Origin: Stratiolaelaps scimitus
Taxonomy: Eukaryota > Arthropoda > Arachnida > Mesostigmata > Laelapidae
Direction of reading: 5' to 3'
NCBI GenBank assembly: GCA_019614645.1
Contig: JABWDB010000001.1
Span: 5,817,501-5,881,500, forward strand
DNA: 64,000 bases
Under the pieces are notes generated by a model. It did no database searches and was not told the DNA's origin. It saw nothing but the letters and a program-made list of their open reading frames with translations. The position numbers and the translations under genes were made by a program. Positions 1 through 12,990 of this stretch are shown here, in pieces (positions within the stretch are counted from its first letter, which is position 1; every line of letters begins with the position of its first letter).

Positions 1-3000
1 CTCTCTCTCTCTCGCGCTACCTTTCAGTCAATTGAAGCAGAAGAAGGGACTCGTCGGGTGTGCACCACTGTTTGTTTGACGTTCAGAGGACCTTGTTGTA
101 TCTGGCTTTCTGTCCGTCTGTCGTGTTGTTCCAACAACGACATTTACACTCATTTTCTGGCCTCACTAGCCCCCGGTCACGGAACTTCAGCCGGAAATAG
201 GGGTTCACTTACGGATTGCTTGCTTGGCCTCTTCTTGCTTCTTCACTCGATCGCTCCTTCTCGTTCTAGTATTCAGTAGGCCTATCTAGTGTTAGCTAGG
301 CCAGCTGAGCGTCTTGTCGACGCGACATGCACTTTCGTCGCAGGCCGTCGGTGTGTCCGCCTGAGGATCCACGGTCCGACGCTAGCTCCACCGATCTGTG
401 TGGCGAGTTCACAGATTGCGGACGGCTATGCCGAGCGCAGGCGGACTCATTTTTGTCCGTTCGCAAACTATCGGCCACAACGACACTAACCAGGATCACT
501 GCAGCAGCCGATTGTGTCCGGTGCTGACGAGCCGGTGACATTTGGGAACTCTGTCGACGCGAAAGATGCCCGACCGCTTGGGACGACGCAGAGATGCGTG
601 TCGAACCACTCAGTGTTGTCCATCTACGGTCGCCTTGCTTTCTCCACCGAAGTGGTTTTGTCTTTATTTCGTTGGATATTTCTTTGTTTTCGCTGTCGTC
701 TCCAATACTCGCCTTCCTGCCCCGTGTGACGAGGCATATGCACACACACACACTCTCTCTCGATCTTTCACTGCGCTCGTCAGGAGTGAAAGAGCTCTGC
801 TACGGGCGGTGCATATGTACGCAGGCTGTATCTATTCGAATCATTTGTAGATAGACATTCGCAGCGGTGTAGTAGTATGAAGTGGACGACATCGAAAGGG
901 ATACGTTCGCCTGACGCGACGCTTGTAGCCAGAATGATCTTTATCTGGCATGTCGCTAATTGCAGAGGATGTCGTCGAGACCATGTCCATCGCAGCGTCA
1001 TCGTTTGCTCTCATTGTACAGCGTAGCCAAACGCGGAGAACGAAAAAGATCAACGCGGACTCGCCGCTGCCGTTGCTTCTGCTGCTGCTGCTGCTGCTAA
1101 AAGCTACTGAGTTGTTGCTGTTCGAGTTGCTGCTGGTCTCGCATCCCAACGTTGTGCTCCAAGGACCTATTCTAGACAATCACTGCTACCGCCATTTCTT
1201 GCTAGGGTGCCTGTATCAATGTAGCTTTGTATCTAGTTACTTGTTAGATGGGTAGATACACCTCTCGACAGCAGTAGCGCTAGGTTATATTCGGCGGAAT
1301 AATGCTTCGCTTTCTTACGTTGTAGAAGCTGCCTCCTAAGCTTCTATCAGCTCAACCGTATGCTTAGAACTAATTTCTAACACCTGAATGTGTCATATTT
1401 TATCAACAACATATCTTGGAAAAAAAAAGTGCTTCTTCACACAAATATTATCACCTTTTCTACTCTATCGGAGGCCGAACTAACTTTCATACAGGAGAAC
1501 GAAGTTGAGTCGATAAAAAAAGATTTCGACTTAGTCCAGCTAAATATATTTCTAATAGTATGAGACGCGTCGATTGTAGCTATACATTTTCACGAGCCTG
1601 CATAAGCTGTGAATGCCGTTTCTGTATATACTGAAACTCCGTATTTCTAATAGTAATCATCAACCTTCTACAATAGGATACTATATAGACGAGAAACGTT
1701 CATTTTCCTATGCTATATTATGTCAATGATTATCGAAGCCAAACGCTGATAGCAATCCAGTATCGGCCGCCTGGTAGACGGACGCCTGCAGATCAAGGCC
1801 TTCGAATTGTGTTCTCCTATAGAAACATTCTGCAAATCTCGTTGCCCGGAATACGTAGACTTTCATTTGGATCAATTGTTGTTTCATGAGGAAATCGCCG
1901 TTAACGAGGTCGAGTAGAAAATGAGAGAAAAAATAAGGCAACGTCTCGTTCAACCAGCGTTTACTATAGATTCTTTGTTTCAGATGATGGTACATCGATT
2001 TTAGTTCTGTTTCTGCTGTAATCGATGGGGCCGAATGGCAAGGCCGTTCCAGTCGACAAATGTGTTTTAGTAGTTTGTAGCACCTTCCATTGCCAGTGCA
2101 AAGGAACGCGTCGTCGGTATTGACGTACTGTTCGATATGGTTATTTTGTTGAATAGCAAACAGGCGTCAATCGAGAGCAATACTCCGTTTCTTACCGGGC
2201 TATGACAGTTGGTGATGATTGCACTAGGGTGCTAGTGACGTCAGGGGCTCTGGCCGTTGTATGCTTTGAAGAGTATGGTTATAATGATATTTCGCATTTA
2301 CTCTACGGTGTCCGTAAAAATCTAGCGGAGAACACCGCTATAGTGTTAATTGTCGACTGTTTAGCATTACTAGGTGAATGGGTGCTTTCGAAGCGGATGA
2401 TACTTATCATAGGCTCATCCATAATATAAACTAAATACATCTATGATTTAATGAAAACAGCTTTTGAGAATTCCGCATCGGGAATCGTCGCATGGAAAGG
2501 CATCGATTTCCTCAAATGCGAGTTTTCAGCGAGTTCTCGTTTTTAGCCAGGTTTTGTAGCCTTCACCTTCCTCTGGGGGGTGCATCCAATAAAACGGACG
2601 AGAATTTCGAAAGTCGCACGTCGAGAACAACTTTCGGGAGACAATCAGTAACTGCATAGATAAAGAAGATGGTGTCCCTGCTGCGCGGTCGATGATCCAA
2701 AGCTAATAATGTAGCATGTCTACATTTGGTATTTGTGGTCACTATAATCAGTAGGAAAAAAAATTGCCTGACGCCGTGGCGTTGAGCAGGCATAATGAAG
2801 CTGAAAATAGAAATAGAAAACAACTGCAATCGATTCAACTCGAGGTGGTCAGGGCTAAGTCAGTAACCGGGATATTCTAGCACTACGACACTTCATCATT
2901 CTACATCATGAAAGACAAAAATATATCCATTCGTTAACGCCCAATAGAAATCACCCGAGCAGAATTGTCTCTCGAGTCGACGGAGGCGACACTAAATACA

Positions 3001-3910
3001 TTTGAGATCTAGAGATGGCCAGACCGACAACAGTGACGAAGCGGCACTACTTTGTCTATTGTGGTTTGGCAGAGACAAGCCGGTTGCTCATCATCGCCGA
3101 GGTACGAAGCTGAACGTGGATGGTTGACCGGGAATGGTCGAACAAAGAGGAGGGCTCTACCTTCTTGAAACTTCATCGGCGCTCACCGGTCTCACGGCAA
3201 TGAGCGGACGACGCGGCGAGCTAACCGGCCAATGCCGCATTCAGCATGGCAGCAAGTCGGCGACTCCGGCCAACGCACACGAAAATTATTCCGCCCGATT
3301 CGGTTGGCGAATCAGACCACTTTTTGTTAACTCCCGTTTAAAAATCTGATTATTATTCACTGGAAGCGGCGGCGGTCGCCGTGGCGGCGGCGACGACTGC
3401 TGCTGCTAGAGTCAGCGGCCGTTGGCTTGTCGTTGTCGTCGTCACAGTGGCCATCTCACTTGACAAGGGGAGGGATCGCGGCAAGGAAAGGCGTCAGCGC
3501 TGATCCGAAGTCCGTCTGCCGGCAATGGCTGAAGAACAGAAGGGGGGCAACCATCAGAAACACGAGCATCCGGAATTCGAATGTCACTGCGGCAGGCGGG
3601 CTGGCTGGCTGGCTGACCGCAGGCCAGTGATCTGGAAATGCTCTCGCGGCAGTGGCTATTTCGACGTCGACAGCTGCTGCCGCTGTTTCGGGCCGCTCTG
3701 CCGCTGCTGTAATAACTGACCGAATTAAAAGCTTCGTCTGAAATCTCGTGTGAAGCTTTTAGCTCTGATGGGTGTTTATGCATCAGAACAGCCCTTCACG
3801 GATAGCCAGCAACAGTGCCCATCGTCGAATACCCTGATCGCTGATACCGATGCGAGGAAAATCATTTGTACCCACATATATTAGAGGGTAGTTCACAGTA
3901 AATAAGAACA

Positions 3911-3911
<1 letters not shown>

Positions 3912-3960
<49 letters not shown>
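3912..3960. repeat. (TA)n microsatellite
   Basis: An uninterrupted TA dinucleotide run of about 49 bases, the longest in the window. Confidence 0.97.
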
Positions 3961-3962
<2 letters not shown>

Positions 3963-6900
3963 TTATACTATTCTACATACGCTACCAAGGTTCTAACAAA
4001 ACTATATTGGTTTAATTTTTCTTCACAAGGCTTATAGAAGCAACCGACTTGCTCCCATCGAAATCTTGTCATTGTGGAATTATTGTAACCGTATCCTATT
4101 ATCTGTGAACCCTTTGGGCTCGTTGGCCAGTTATTATCATTATTATTACTAATGATTATATACAGATTTGGTTTCTTATATTTAAGTCCTTATATCTGGA
4201 TGCATACAACATTCTGCAAGGCATAGAACGAGTCCAGTATATGCAAGTGCTGGTCTTGATTTCTTCACTCAAGATGATGAAAACTATGTATATGAGTGAG
4301 CTGATTTACTGCACCGCCATTGTCTGACATAGCGTAATATTAAATCAAATGGGAATAAATATGCCTCATCTATTCTCATTCACTCACTCTCGATATGTGT
4401 GGGAACCCAGTGTGTATGTTGTATATGTTCGTATATGAAATGCAGACCTATGGAGAAAGATACTACCTTTGAATATGGGCGGCGTGTTTCGGCCGACCGC
4501 TCAACCGGTCGGCATTCAACTCCACTTGTATAGAAATGTAGATGGTTGCTTACTCTCGAAATGCTCTTCACTGCGTCCAGTGCCAGCGGCACGCCGTACC
4601 ACGGTGTCTGGTCTCACGCTAGGCTATCGGCTCGGACTTCGCTTTCAGATTGTGGGTGGTGAGAGCAGTGAATGAATCTATTATATAATAGCAGCATGCT
4701 GCCATTATCGATCCACGACTGTCGATTATAGAGGTACGTTTCCTCGCTATACCGGACCTGTCGTTCTCACAAGCTCTTCGCTGCCAATTGCTGTTTGATC
4801 CTGACCTTAGCAAGCAAGAAGCGACTCGATCAGCGGCTCATGGGCGAGAAGGCTCAACAGCAGCAGCAGCAGTCGTAGTAGTAGACCAAGCGAAGGTGGA
4901 CTTGTCCAGCTAAACTTGTCCCAGTCAGAGTTTTTTTTTCGTTCTGCAATGTTTTGACGTGTCGTCGTGTCGCCCCGTGATATCGAGAATCTTCATATCC
5001 GAGAAACCGAGGCCGCTTGATCCTGTGCCTTTGATAAGTAAGACGCCACTGATACTTGGTAAATGACATGAGGAAAACTGGCGAAGTTGCATCTCAAGGT
5101 AAATCTCACATACGAATGTTGGCTCATAGTCGTATTGTTTCCATGCTTCATTTTGTATCTGGTCAGTAGTAACTCATATGTTAATACGTCGAGCGTAGAT
5201 TGCCGCATGCCACATCTAACCGATGAATACGAGAAGCCATCCTCTGCTCGAGAGAACAGCAGAAAACTCATTTAGTCAATCTCTAACGTCCAACGGTTAC
5301 CAAGTAACAAGTACGTCCATTATACGTCCATTCTTCTGGGCTAGATACCCGCTCTACGGAGGGTATATTCATGTCTGCTCGGTGTGTGATCCAGAGGGTT
5401 ATCGTGGTCCGATATGGTCGACGATCAATGAGAGTCGTTGTTGTTTTTTTTCTCAACCTGCTCACTGCTATTCAAATAGAAAATTCCATATATTACAGAA
5501 GTGATCGGGCGAGTCGTCTGCATGCTCTCCGAAACCGAAACTCATCGTTTGGTTAGGCACTACTACTACTGCTGCTGCTGCTGCCACCACCATCACCACC
5601 AGCAGCAGCAGCACCGCCACCGCTGCCTTTCCATGACGATATATCCATTCGGACACGTCTATTCGGACGGTGATCCACATCGACGGTAGGCGGGCCGGGA
5701 TCGTCGTCACCCCGTCCAATGGCAGCTCTCAAATCGTATTGCTCATTCATCCATCTATCGGCTTCGGTTCATCGTCGTCGTTGTCGTTGTCGGAGCCGCT
5801 TGGTTTTGTTCGTTCGTTCGCAGGAAACTGAAAACGGTAGCTGATCGTGGCCATCATCATCCGCGCCATCCATCCTGCTACACGACGGCTACCGGTGTCA
5901 CCGCTGGTGCTGCTTCTGCTGCTGCTGCTGTTGTTGTTGTTGCTGCCATGTAGGGTTTGGGGGGTGGGTGAAGTTAGTCCGCTGCACATGTCTCTCTAAC
6001 TGTTTGGCTGGCTGTCAGCTATCTATATACCTATCTAACCACAAAGCTGTAACGGCCTTCTACAAATCTACCTCTCGACTATTCTATATATATATGTTGG
6101 TGATGTGTACATATGTGGAAGCTGATGGAGGATGACGATGCTGTTTAATCCACTATGTGCGAATGGAAGAGTGACGACGACTACTACAGCAGAAGCAGAA
6201 GCAGCAGCAGCAGCAGCACGACGTTGTCATTCATTGCTTATTTCTTTCCGCTGGTCATAACAACAATAATAATAAGAATGCTAAGAATAGGGTTTTTGAT
6301 TAGAACTTGTGTTACCTTTATAATAGTTTGCAATATCCAGCCAGAGCAGTGATAATGTTCTCTGATTGTTGAATAATAACTTGTTCAGAAATAACAAGTG
6401 AAGACAGCGCAAGTGTGCAGTCAGTAACGCGAACAATTCTCAACGTGGAGACAAGTGTAGAATAGGGGGTACCACATGTGTACCGCACAAATTTGACCAT
6501 ACGAAGTGGGGTTCATATGGACGAACTCTATTTTCATTATTATTATTATTATTATTATTATGATGATATAAAGCCAGGCTTACTTTGCATACCGCGCACC
6601 AATAGACACACAATATAGATGATGCAAAATACCAGCTGTATCGTACGTGCGCTATGTGCGTACGAAACAGTGATCGTCAAGACATTTTCTGTTGAAATTT
6701 AAAATTTCTATATACACACACACACATATATATATATATACCTATTCGAATGATCTTGATCATTCACTAAGCAGCTAAGTGATGCAGGTATTGCTTGTCC
6801 CACAGATCGGCCCGGAGATTACGCCCACAAAGACGAGGTCATTAGTGTCGTCATATATTTTGTGCTCACCTTTGATTTCAATTCTTCGTTGCTCTCTTTT

Positions 6901-7917
6901 ACGCCCTCGCTGTCGAGTGAGTTAGTGAGTGTCGTTCGTTGTTTCCTTTAATATTTCCTAGATATTCTTCTTTTTTTTTTCCGCAAATCATCGTCATCTT
7001 CTCCTCTATCCATCAGTCGATCTTCTTCTCGCCTAGCCGGGCCACAACTCCAGCCAGCGCCCTATGACGCTGGCTGAGTACGCGAACTTAGCAGAAGCAC
7101 AGAGTTGTTGTTATCCACGCCCGGGAACCGCTCGTTGTCCGTTGCCATTTTACTTCCGACCTCGGTCACAATTCGTTTGTCGCCAGCGGCTGCGTCAGCG
7201 TCAGAAGAACGCCACTCAATGTTGTAGCGCCGTGTTGGCCGATGTTGTTGTTGTTGGCGGCGGCGGCGGCTGTGGCGGTTAGTGGAACGTCTTAGTGAGT
7301 CGGCGCTATTCTCGTCAGCTCTTCGTGCTGCGCGATGTCACTCGAGAGGCGTCGGGGAGAATGAAGTTGAAGGCGGGCCACTTCATGGATTGAATCTCAT
7401 TCCATCGTGCAGCTAATACACCAGTGCCGGTGCTAGCTGGTGCGGCTGCCGCTGCCGACATCGCCGCAGCAACAGCCGTCGGGGCCGCCGTCGCCTCCGC
7501 TGTATCAGCAGAAGCAGCAGCGCTCGGTTGTGGTTGCACTGTTACTTGCTTTTCTCGACTAGCGCACAAAATAAAATCAGGCGATCACTTAGTTACATCA
7601 CATCTGCGACTTGGGGACACAGCAGTTGAATCGTTTGAGGCGTGCTTGCGTTTGGTTTGTGTGTGAGTGTGTTTATATATATATAAGCGAGCGGAGGGCC
7701 CCAGAAGTGGTACGTGCAATACAATACGGGATTGTATACGATGATGAATGTATGTATCATATTTGTTGTTCTTGTTGGGTTCACACGACGGCACTTCGGT
7801 GATTTTGGCCATGCTGCTGCTGTCGGCTGCGGCCGCAGCCGCCGTTCATTTGATTTTCAGCCGTTGAATGAGTGTATCTGTCGGTCACTCGTCAGTGCGC
7901 TCCTTTTCCTCGTCTAT

Positions 7918-7958
<41 letters not shown>

Positions 7959-7959
7959 T
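7918..7959. repeat. Compound (CA)n(TA)n microsatellite
   Basis: A CA run passes directly into a TA run. The same arrangement occurs at 6709-6740. Confidence 0.95.
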
Positions 7960-8117
7960 TGAGCTGTGTTGCCACAATGAGCTGTGTAGGGACGAATAAG
8001 CGAAGATACAGGATATCGTATCATAAATAAAGGATCGACGTTCTCTCTCGCCCCCTCCTCTCTTTACAACAGAAATACCCGCCTGGTCCATGTTGTTTAT
8101 TGTGTATTTGCTACAAT

Positions 8118-8118
<1 letters not shown>

Positions 8119-8158
<40 letters not shown>
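8119..8158. repeat. (TA)n microsatellite
   Basis: An uninterrupted TA run of about 40 bases. Confidence 0.96.
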
Positions 8159-8160
<2 letters not shown>

Positions 8161-8321
8161 GTTACAAGTTGCCTCGACCGAGCAGCATATGACACTTCAT
8201 ACGTTTCACTCTTGACAGCAGTGATGCCATAGCAGCAGCAGCAGCAGCGGCAAGAAGAGCAACAGCAGCAGCAGCAGCGAATTTTAGCGAAGTCGTTGTC
8301 GTTGTCGTCGCGACGTAGCCG

Positions 8322-8373
8322 TCTGAGTTGTAGTACGGACTGAGCCGTCTGAGTTGTAGTACGGACTGAGCCG
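8322..8373 (+). repeat. 26-bp perfect tandem duplication
   Basis: The unit beginning TCTGAGTTGTAGTACGGACT occurs twice, head to tail, without mismatch (8322-8347 and 8348-8373). Both copies are non-coding by any evidence here. Confidence 0.93.
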
Positions 8374-9229
8374 TTCAGTTGTCTGTCTGCTCGTTCGGTG
8401 TTCGGAACGTCTCGATGAACCATGGTCCTGTGCGGTGGTTGTCCGTCTGCTGTTGTGCGAGGGCGTTCGTAATCTATGTTCGTCATCTGGTGCCTGCTGC
8501 TGTCGCTGCGGCTGCGGCGGCTGCTGCTGCTGCTGTTGCCACGGCCGATATCCGCGCGCCCTCGTTCATACGAACGCACCGCTGTGACGCCGCTGCCAGC
8601 GCCAGAGTATGTCCAGTTGAGTGGATGAATAGCATCAGATGGATAACATACATAAAGTGTACCGCCCTCCACAGATATCATTCACAATTCAACGAATGAA
8701 ATGCGAAATACAACAACGAAACGTGTGGAAGGCTTAATAGTGGTAGTAGCAGCAGCAGCAGCAGCGGCAGCACAACCACCACCACCACCAACAACAACAG
8801 CAGCAACAGCAACAATAATAACAATAATCGTAATCGTCATAATCATGATATGCACAATCGTACAATGAACCGATGATGAAACCCCAAGATGACGAAGCTG
8901 TTGATCGTGTTGATGATGAGCGGCGGCGGTGGCGGCGGCGGTGGCTGCTTCGCACGGCACTTCACTCCCTGCGGTCGCTGACTGCAGCGGCGGTCGTGGT
9001 CCGCATTGCCTGGACGGACGACGCGTTGATTTGGCGACAAAGCGACAAGCGGCGAAAAACGAGGTTTCGCTCGAAAAGTCGACTGAGAAAAGGATTTTGA
9101 AACTTTTTTCTCTCTGTTACCCGATTTTCGTGTGGTGGCTTATTTATTTGGTTCGTTTGCTGTTGCTGTGATGAGAACAACAGCAATTTCTTTGTATATA
9201 TATATATATAAATCTGGATATTACATGTT

Positions 9230-9380
9230 AGCCGTCAGCGCGATGGCTTGGACAGCTAAGTCTCTGGCTGTCGAAAGCTAGAGGCGGCGGGTTCGAGCCC
9301 CGCTGCGTGATGACATATAAGAGAGAGCTTAAGCATTATGAAATTGCAGCTCCTTTAATAAACCAATAAAGCTTTACCTT
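9230..9380 (+). mobile_element. Probable tRNA-derived SINE fragment
   Basis: The stretch 9287-9303 folds as a perfect T-arm: 5-bp stem GCGGG/CCCGC around the seven-base loop TTCGAGC, matching an RNA polymerase III B box (GGTTCGAGCC). About 30-40 bases upstream, GATGGCTTGGACAG is a plausible A box, and GACAGC/GCTGTC (9251-9256, 9267-9272) can pair like an anticodon or variable arm. I cannot form a convincing acceptor stem, so it is not a functional tRNA. An unrelated tail with AATAAACCAATAAA follows. Only one copy was seen in the window, so the SINE call is an inference. Confidence 0.45.
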
Positions 9381-10019
9381 TACATCGTATTAAATCACTG
9401 CTTTGTTGCTGTTGCTGATGTCGCGACCTCGTCGTCAATGGTTGATTGGCACTTTTTAGACTAAGTCGTGTTTGCTACGTTCAGATTCGGCTCAAGTGCT
9501 TAGTTAAATGTAATCCACTGAGTCGATGAGGCTGCTGGGGGACGGTGTAAGTGTTTCTGAATGTGTGTGACTTATTCTTTAGCTAAGTGTAATAATAATA
9601 ATAATAAATCTTGTTACTGTTAATTGTATTCGTTTATTGTAGTGATTTCTGCTTCTTATTCTTCTTCTTTCGAGATAGAATCAACAGCGGCGACGTCGTT
9701 CACCCTAACACTATGAATTAGTCTGCCTGCGATGCCGATTAAGAGATTGATGAAGCCGGCATTGGTATATAGCGATAACCGAATCTATTTCTAGGTTCGT
9801 ATGTATGTTATATGTATTATAAATGAGTAAATCAGCCCCATTGGAGATGCTAGCCATGATACCCACAATATTTGTGATGCTATTGGTTTCGATGGTGGCG
9901 CTGCTAGTTTGATGGATACGACGTGCCGTTCCTATACGCCGTCATAATGAGAAGGTGTCCCCTGCATCGCTCATTACTAACTACAAAAGAGTAGTCGTGC
10001 GCCATTATCGCGCACGCTA

Positions 10020-10021
<2 letters not shown>

Positions 10022-10056
<35 letters not shown>
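10022..10056. repeat. (TA)n microsatellite
   Basis: An uninterrupted TA run of about 35 bases. Confidence 0.96.
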
Positions 10057-10059
<3 letters not shown>

Positions 10060-12039
10060 AGCAGAAGCGAAGCAGAAAGTGGTTGGTTATAGGTCGCCAT
10101 TACTGTAGGCCACCTCCGAATATTCGCCATTTATTCATTCGTTCATTCGCGTCCCTTCAAATCGAATCCGTACCTGTGTGCGCGTGTGGGTGTGTGTAGG
10201 TGTCTCTGTGAAATATACCCACCATATCTTCCTGTGGCGCCGTTGGCTGGAGGCAGTCGCCGAGGGCCACCGCCACCCGAGCCCTTGCCGGGGCGGCCAC
10301 AGTTCGTTTGTTCCCTTCCTCTTCACAACAGCCAGCACAGCCTACCTACAAAGTGATCCCTCTCTCTCTCTCTGTCTTGCTGTTCGTCGGTTTGGCGGTC
10401 GATTTGTCCAACTGGTTGAAGTGGGAGCACTCTACTGAGATACTGCTCGCTTTGATGTACAACAGATATTCAACCGAGGCAACGACATACATCTGTATGC
10501 GCACCCATAGCTTCATACGCATCATCGAAACACACGCCCACAGTCATCTATGAGACCGCCTGTTTGCCTGTCGACGGCTAGCACCACGCCACCAACCGTG
10601 TCCGTTTGTAATATGTGAGGCTGGCTGTGTGCGTCAATGGGCAGTTGCTTTGCTCTGAGTGGGTGGACACGTAGAGTGATTAGCGTATGCGTGGTGTTTT
10701 TTTGTTAATTAGGGGAGAGAAGGAGAGCGGGAGCGCGAGTGGCAGAGCCAACGAAATAAAACGAAGCTTTGCGCCTCGTTGGTTGCGCAAGGGACGCCCA
10801 CATGACCGGGGGAGGTAGCACAGAGCCACACGACTCAGCGCCTACCTACCTGCCTGCCTGCCTACCTACTTGCTTACCTGCTTGTCTGACTCGGTCCACG
10901 ACTAAACCCGTTCTCGTCCGCCGCCGCCGCCTCTTTGAAGCCGCATAGCACCACCATGCTGCTGCTGCTACAACTAGCTTTACTACTAGTACCGCAATTA
11001 CTTCAAGCCCCGTCGGTAGCAGCAGCAGCAGCAGCAGGAGCTGCTGTGGCGGTGGCGGCGATGACCCAACCAGCTTTGCTCCAAGGCTTAACTGGCTGTG
11101 GCAGGACGATCTCTCTCTCCCTACAGCCCGGCGACCCCGGCCCCTTTGCACGCCCCAGCTGGCTCGCAGCTCGTATACAAACAGTCCAAACATCAACGAA
11201 TGACGAACACGAAGAGTGAGTTGGTCGCCACGCGACCGCACCCACCTCTTGAATAGGGGGAGGGATTCTAAACGAGGGCTGAGTTCGCTGGGTTAAATGA
11301 TAAGCGGCAGTGGCGTTGAATAATATCTGTCTACAAAAATCTGCCAAATTAATAATACAAATCGCAACAATACAGACCAACATAGCAAAAAGACCCAGCG
11401 TTTACTCACGCAATTGAACCTATACTACTATAATAATACATAGCTTCGCTGTCGCCACGGTTCAAAGACCAGTTAAACAAGCCCGCAGAGCAGGGCCGAC
11501 GAATAATATGGATGCTTGGCACACGCCTATACTCAATTAAGCATTTGTTAATTATGTATAACTGTGGTGTCCCCTTTCTAACCAGAAATCGTACTCAGTT
11601 TAATCTTGCCACTGCATCGCCTCCGAATATGATAACAATTATCTCTGTGAAAACTGCCACGGAAAAACAGTCGGCAGCCTTCGATGGCCACAAGCAAACA
11701 ATTGTTCGAGAGCTGCTCAGCAGCTACAGCAGCAAACCTGCTGCTCCGCGACGCCGGTGGAAACCTCCTGACAGTCTCCGTCGTTATTATCGAAGGTCTA
11801 ATTGACACTTGAGAAAATCGACGCGTCGAATCAGCCCCGTGAATCGCTAGTGTCAACACATCTACACATGCAACTGCGTCCGGATTCACACAGTGGTGCC
11901 ACGGCGAGTGTTAAAACACTTCATCGTCATCTTAAGTACGGGCGCTACTCGGCCCATACGGTTCGACGCTCACGGCGGTGCCGTGCCGTAACGGCGACAG
12001 TATCGTCCTCCGTTCAGTTCCCTGCTCGCAGCAGCCGCT

Positions 12040-12040
<1 letters not shown>

Positions 12041-12070
<30 letters not shown>
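12041..12070. repeat. (CCG)n trinucleotide repeat
   Basis: About ten CCG units. It generates poly-Arg and poly-Gly reading frames that are not genes. Confidence 0.95.
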
Positions 12071-12071
<1 letters not shown>

Positions 12072-12956
12072 ATTCGTTGGCGTGTCGACGCGTTCGAACG
12101 AATTGAACGCTGCTATGAAAGGTAGAGAACGAGGAGCAAGAGAGAGCCAGTCGCGTATTTGTTGGGGGAAAAAAAAATATCGCGCGCGAATGTACCGTGG
12201 CCTGCATCTCGGTGGTGTCGCGTCAGTTGGCGCCGGCGAGAAATGAAGAAGCTGTGATTACCGACGAGTGTGGACTGTACATGAGATGAGTAAAGAATAG
12301 GCTCAGGCCTCTAGCCGGTGACAGCGGCGCGTTCATCAGAGGGCGGCGGTTGGCGTCCGCCGCCTCGGAGTACATTGATGCGAGCTGGCCGCGGATACTA
12401 TGCAGTGCGCTGACCAGAGCACCACTGTCAGGCAGGCAGATAAGGGGGCCCGGTCACGTCGAAATTGAACAGTTTGAATTGGAGGCGGTGATTTCTGAGT
12501 TACGCTTCAGTGGTCGAACAATCGTGATTGCGTCTTCACTGTCCAGAGCGCTGGGAGTAGTATCCACGTTTCGGCGTTGTTGTTTTTTATGCTGCTGAAC
12601 TGCCTCGTATAAAAGTGTCTTTACGAGACGAGTGTCTGAGAATCCAAATCTCAGATATATATATATATACGCACACACACACGATCACACAGTGGGACAT
12701 CTCGGCAATTTATAATAGTATCGCCAAATTTGGATCGTCAAATGGAGGTGAACTTCATAGCGCAATGTCGGACGGCATCTTCCCGAGGAGGAACACACGT
12801 TGTCTTAAGTTGCATCCATTTCTCAACGCTGCACAGGTGGCTAATATGTGCACATTTAAAATCTACTCGATCGGTTAGCACGTTCAGTAGGAGATGCAAA
12901 ATAGACAAGTTAAAAATAAGGAACCTGAGAGAGATGCCGAAGACCCTGACAAGTGG

Positions 12957-12957
<1 letters not shown>

Positions 12958-12988
<31 letters not shown>
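12958..12988. repeat. (TA)n microsatellite
   Basis: An uninterrupted TA run of about 30 bases. Confidence 0.95.

Positions 12989-12990
<2 letters not shown>

Larger units (their letters stand above)
1..9229. other. Non-coding flank with no recognisable gene
   Basis: Open frames here are short and unrelated to any family I recognise. 1260-3300 is the least repetitive part. It holds a 90-codon minus-strand frame (1723-1995) and a 75-codon plus-strand frame (2202-2429) of mixed composition, neither with supporting features. The rest is interspersed with CTG/CAG, CCG and GTC trinucleotide runs and dinucleotide repeats. No tRNA, rRNA or transposase was seen. Confidence 0.7.

Noticed and set aside
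8097..8681. A 194-codon minus-strand open frame
   Set aside because: Poly-Cys/Ser and IYIYIY runs from CAG and TA repeats, and it includes the 26-bp tandem duplication. No conserved domain is apparent.
9230..9312. A functional tRNA gene
   Set aside because: The T-arm is perfect, but I could not form an acceptor stem or a normal anticodon arm, so I call it a tRNA-derived element instead.
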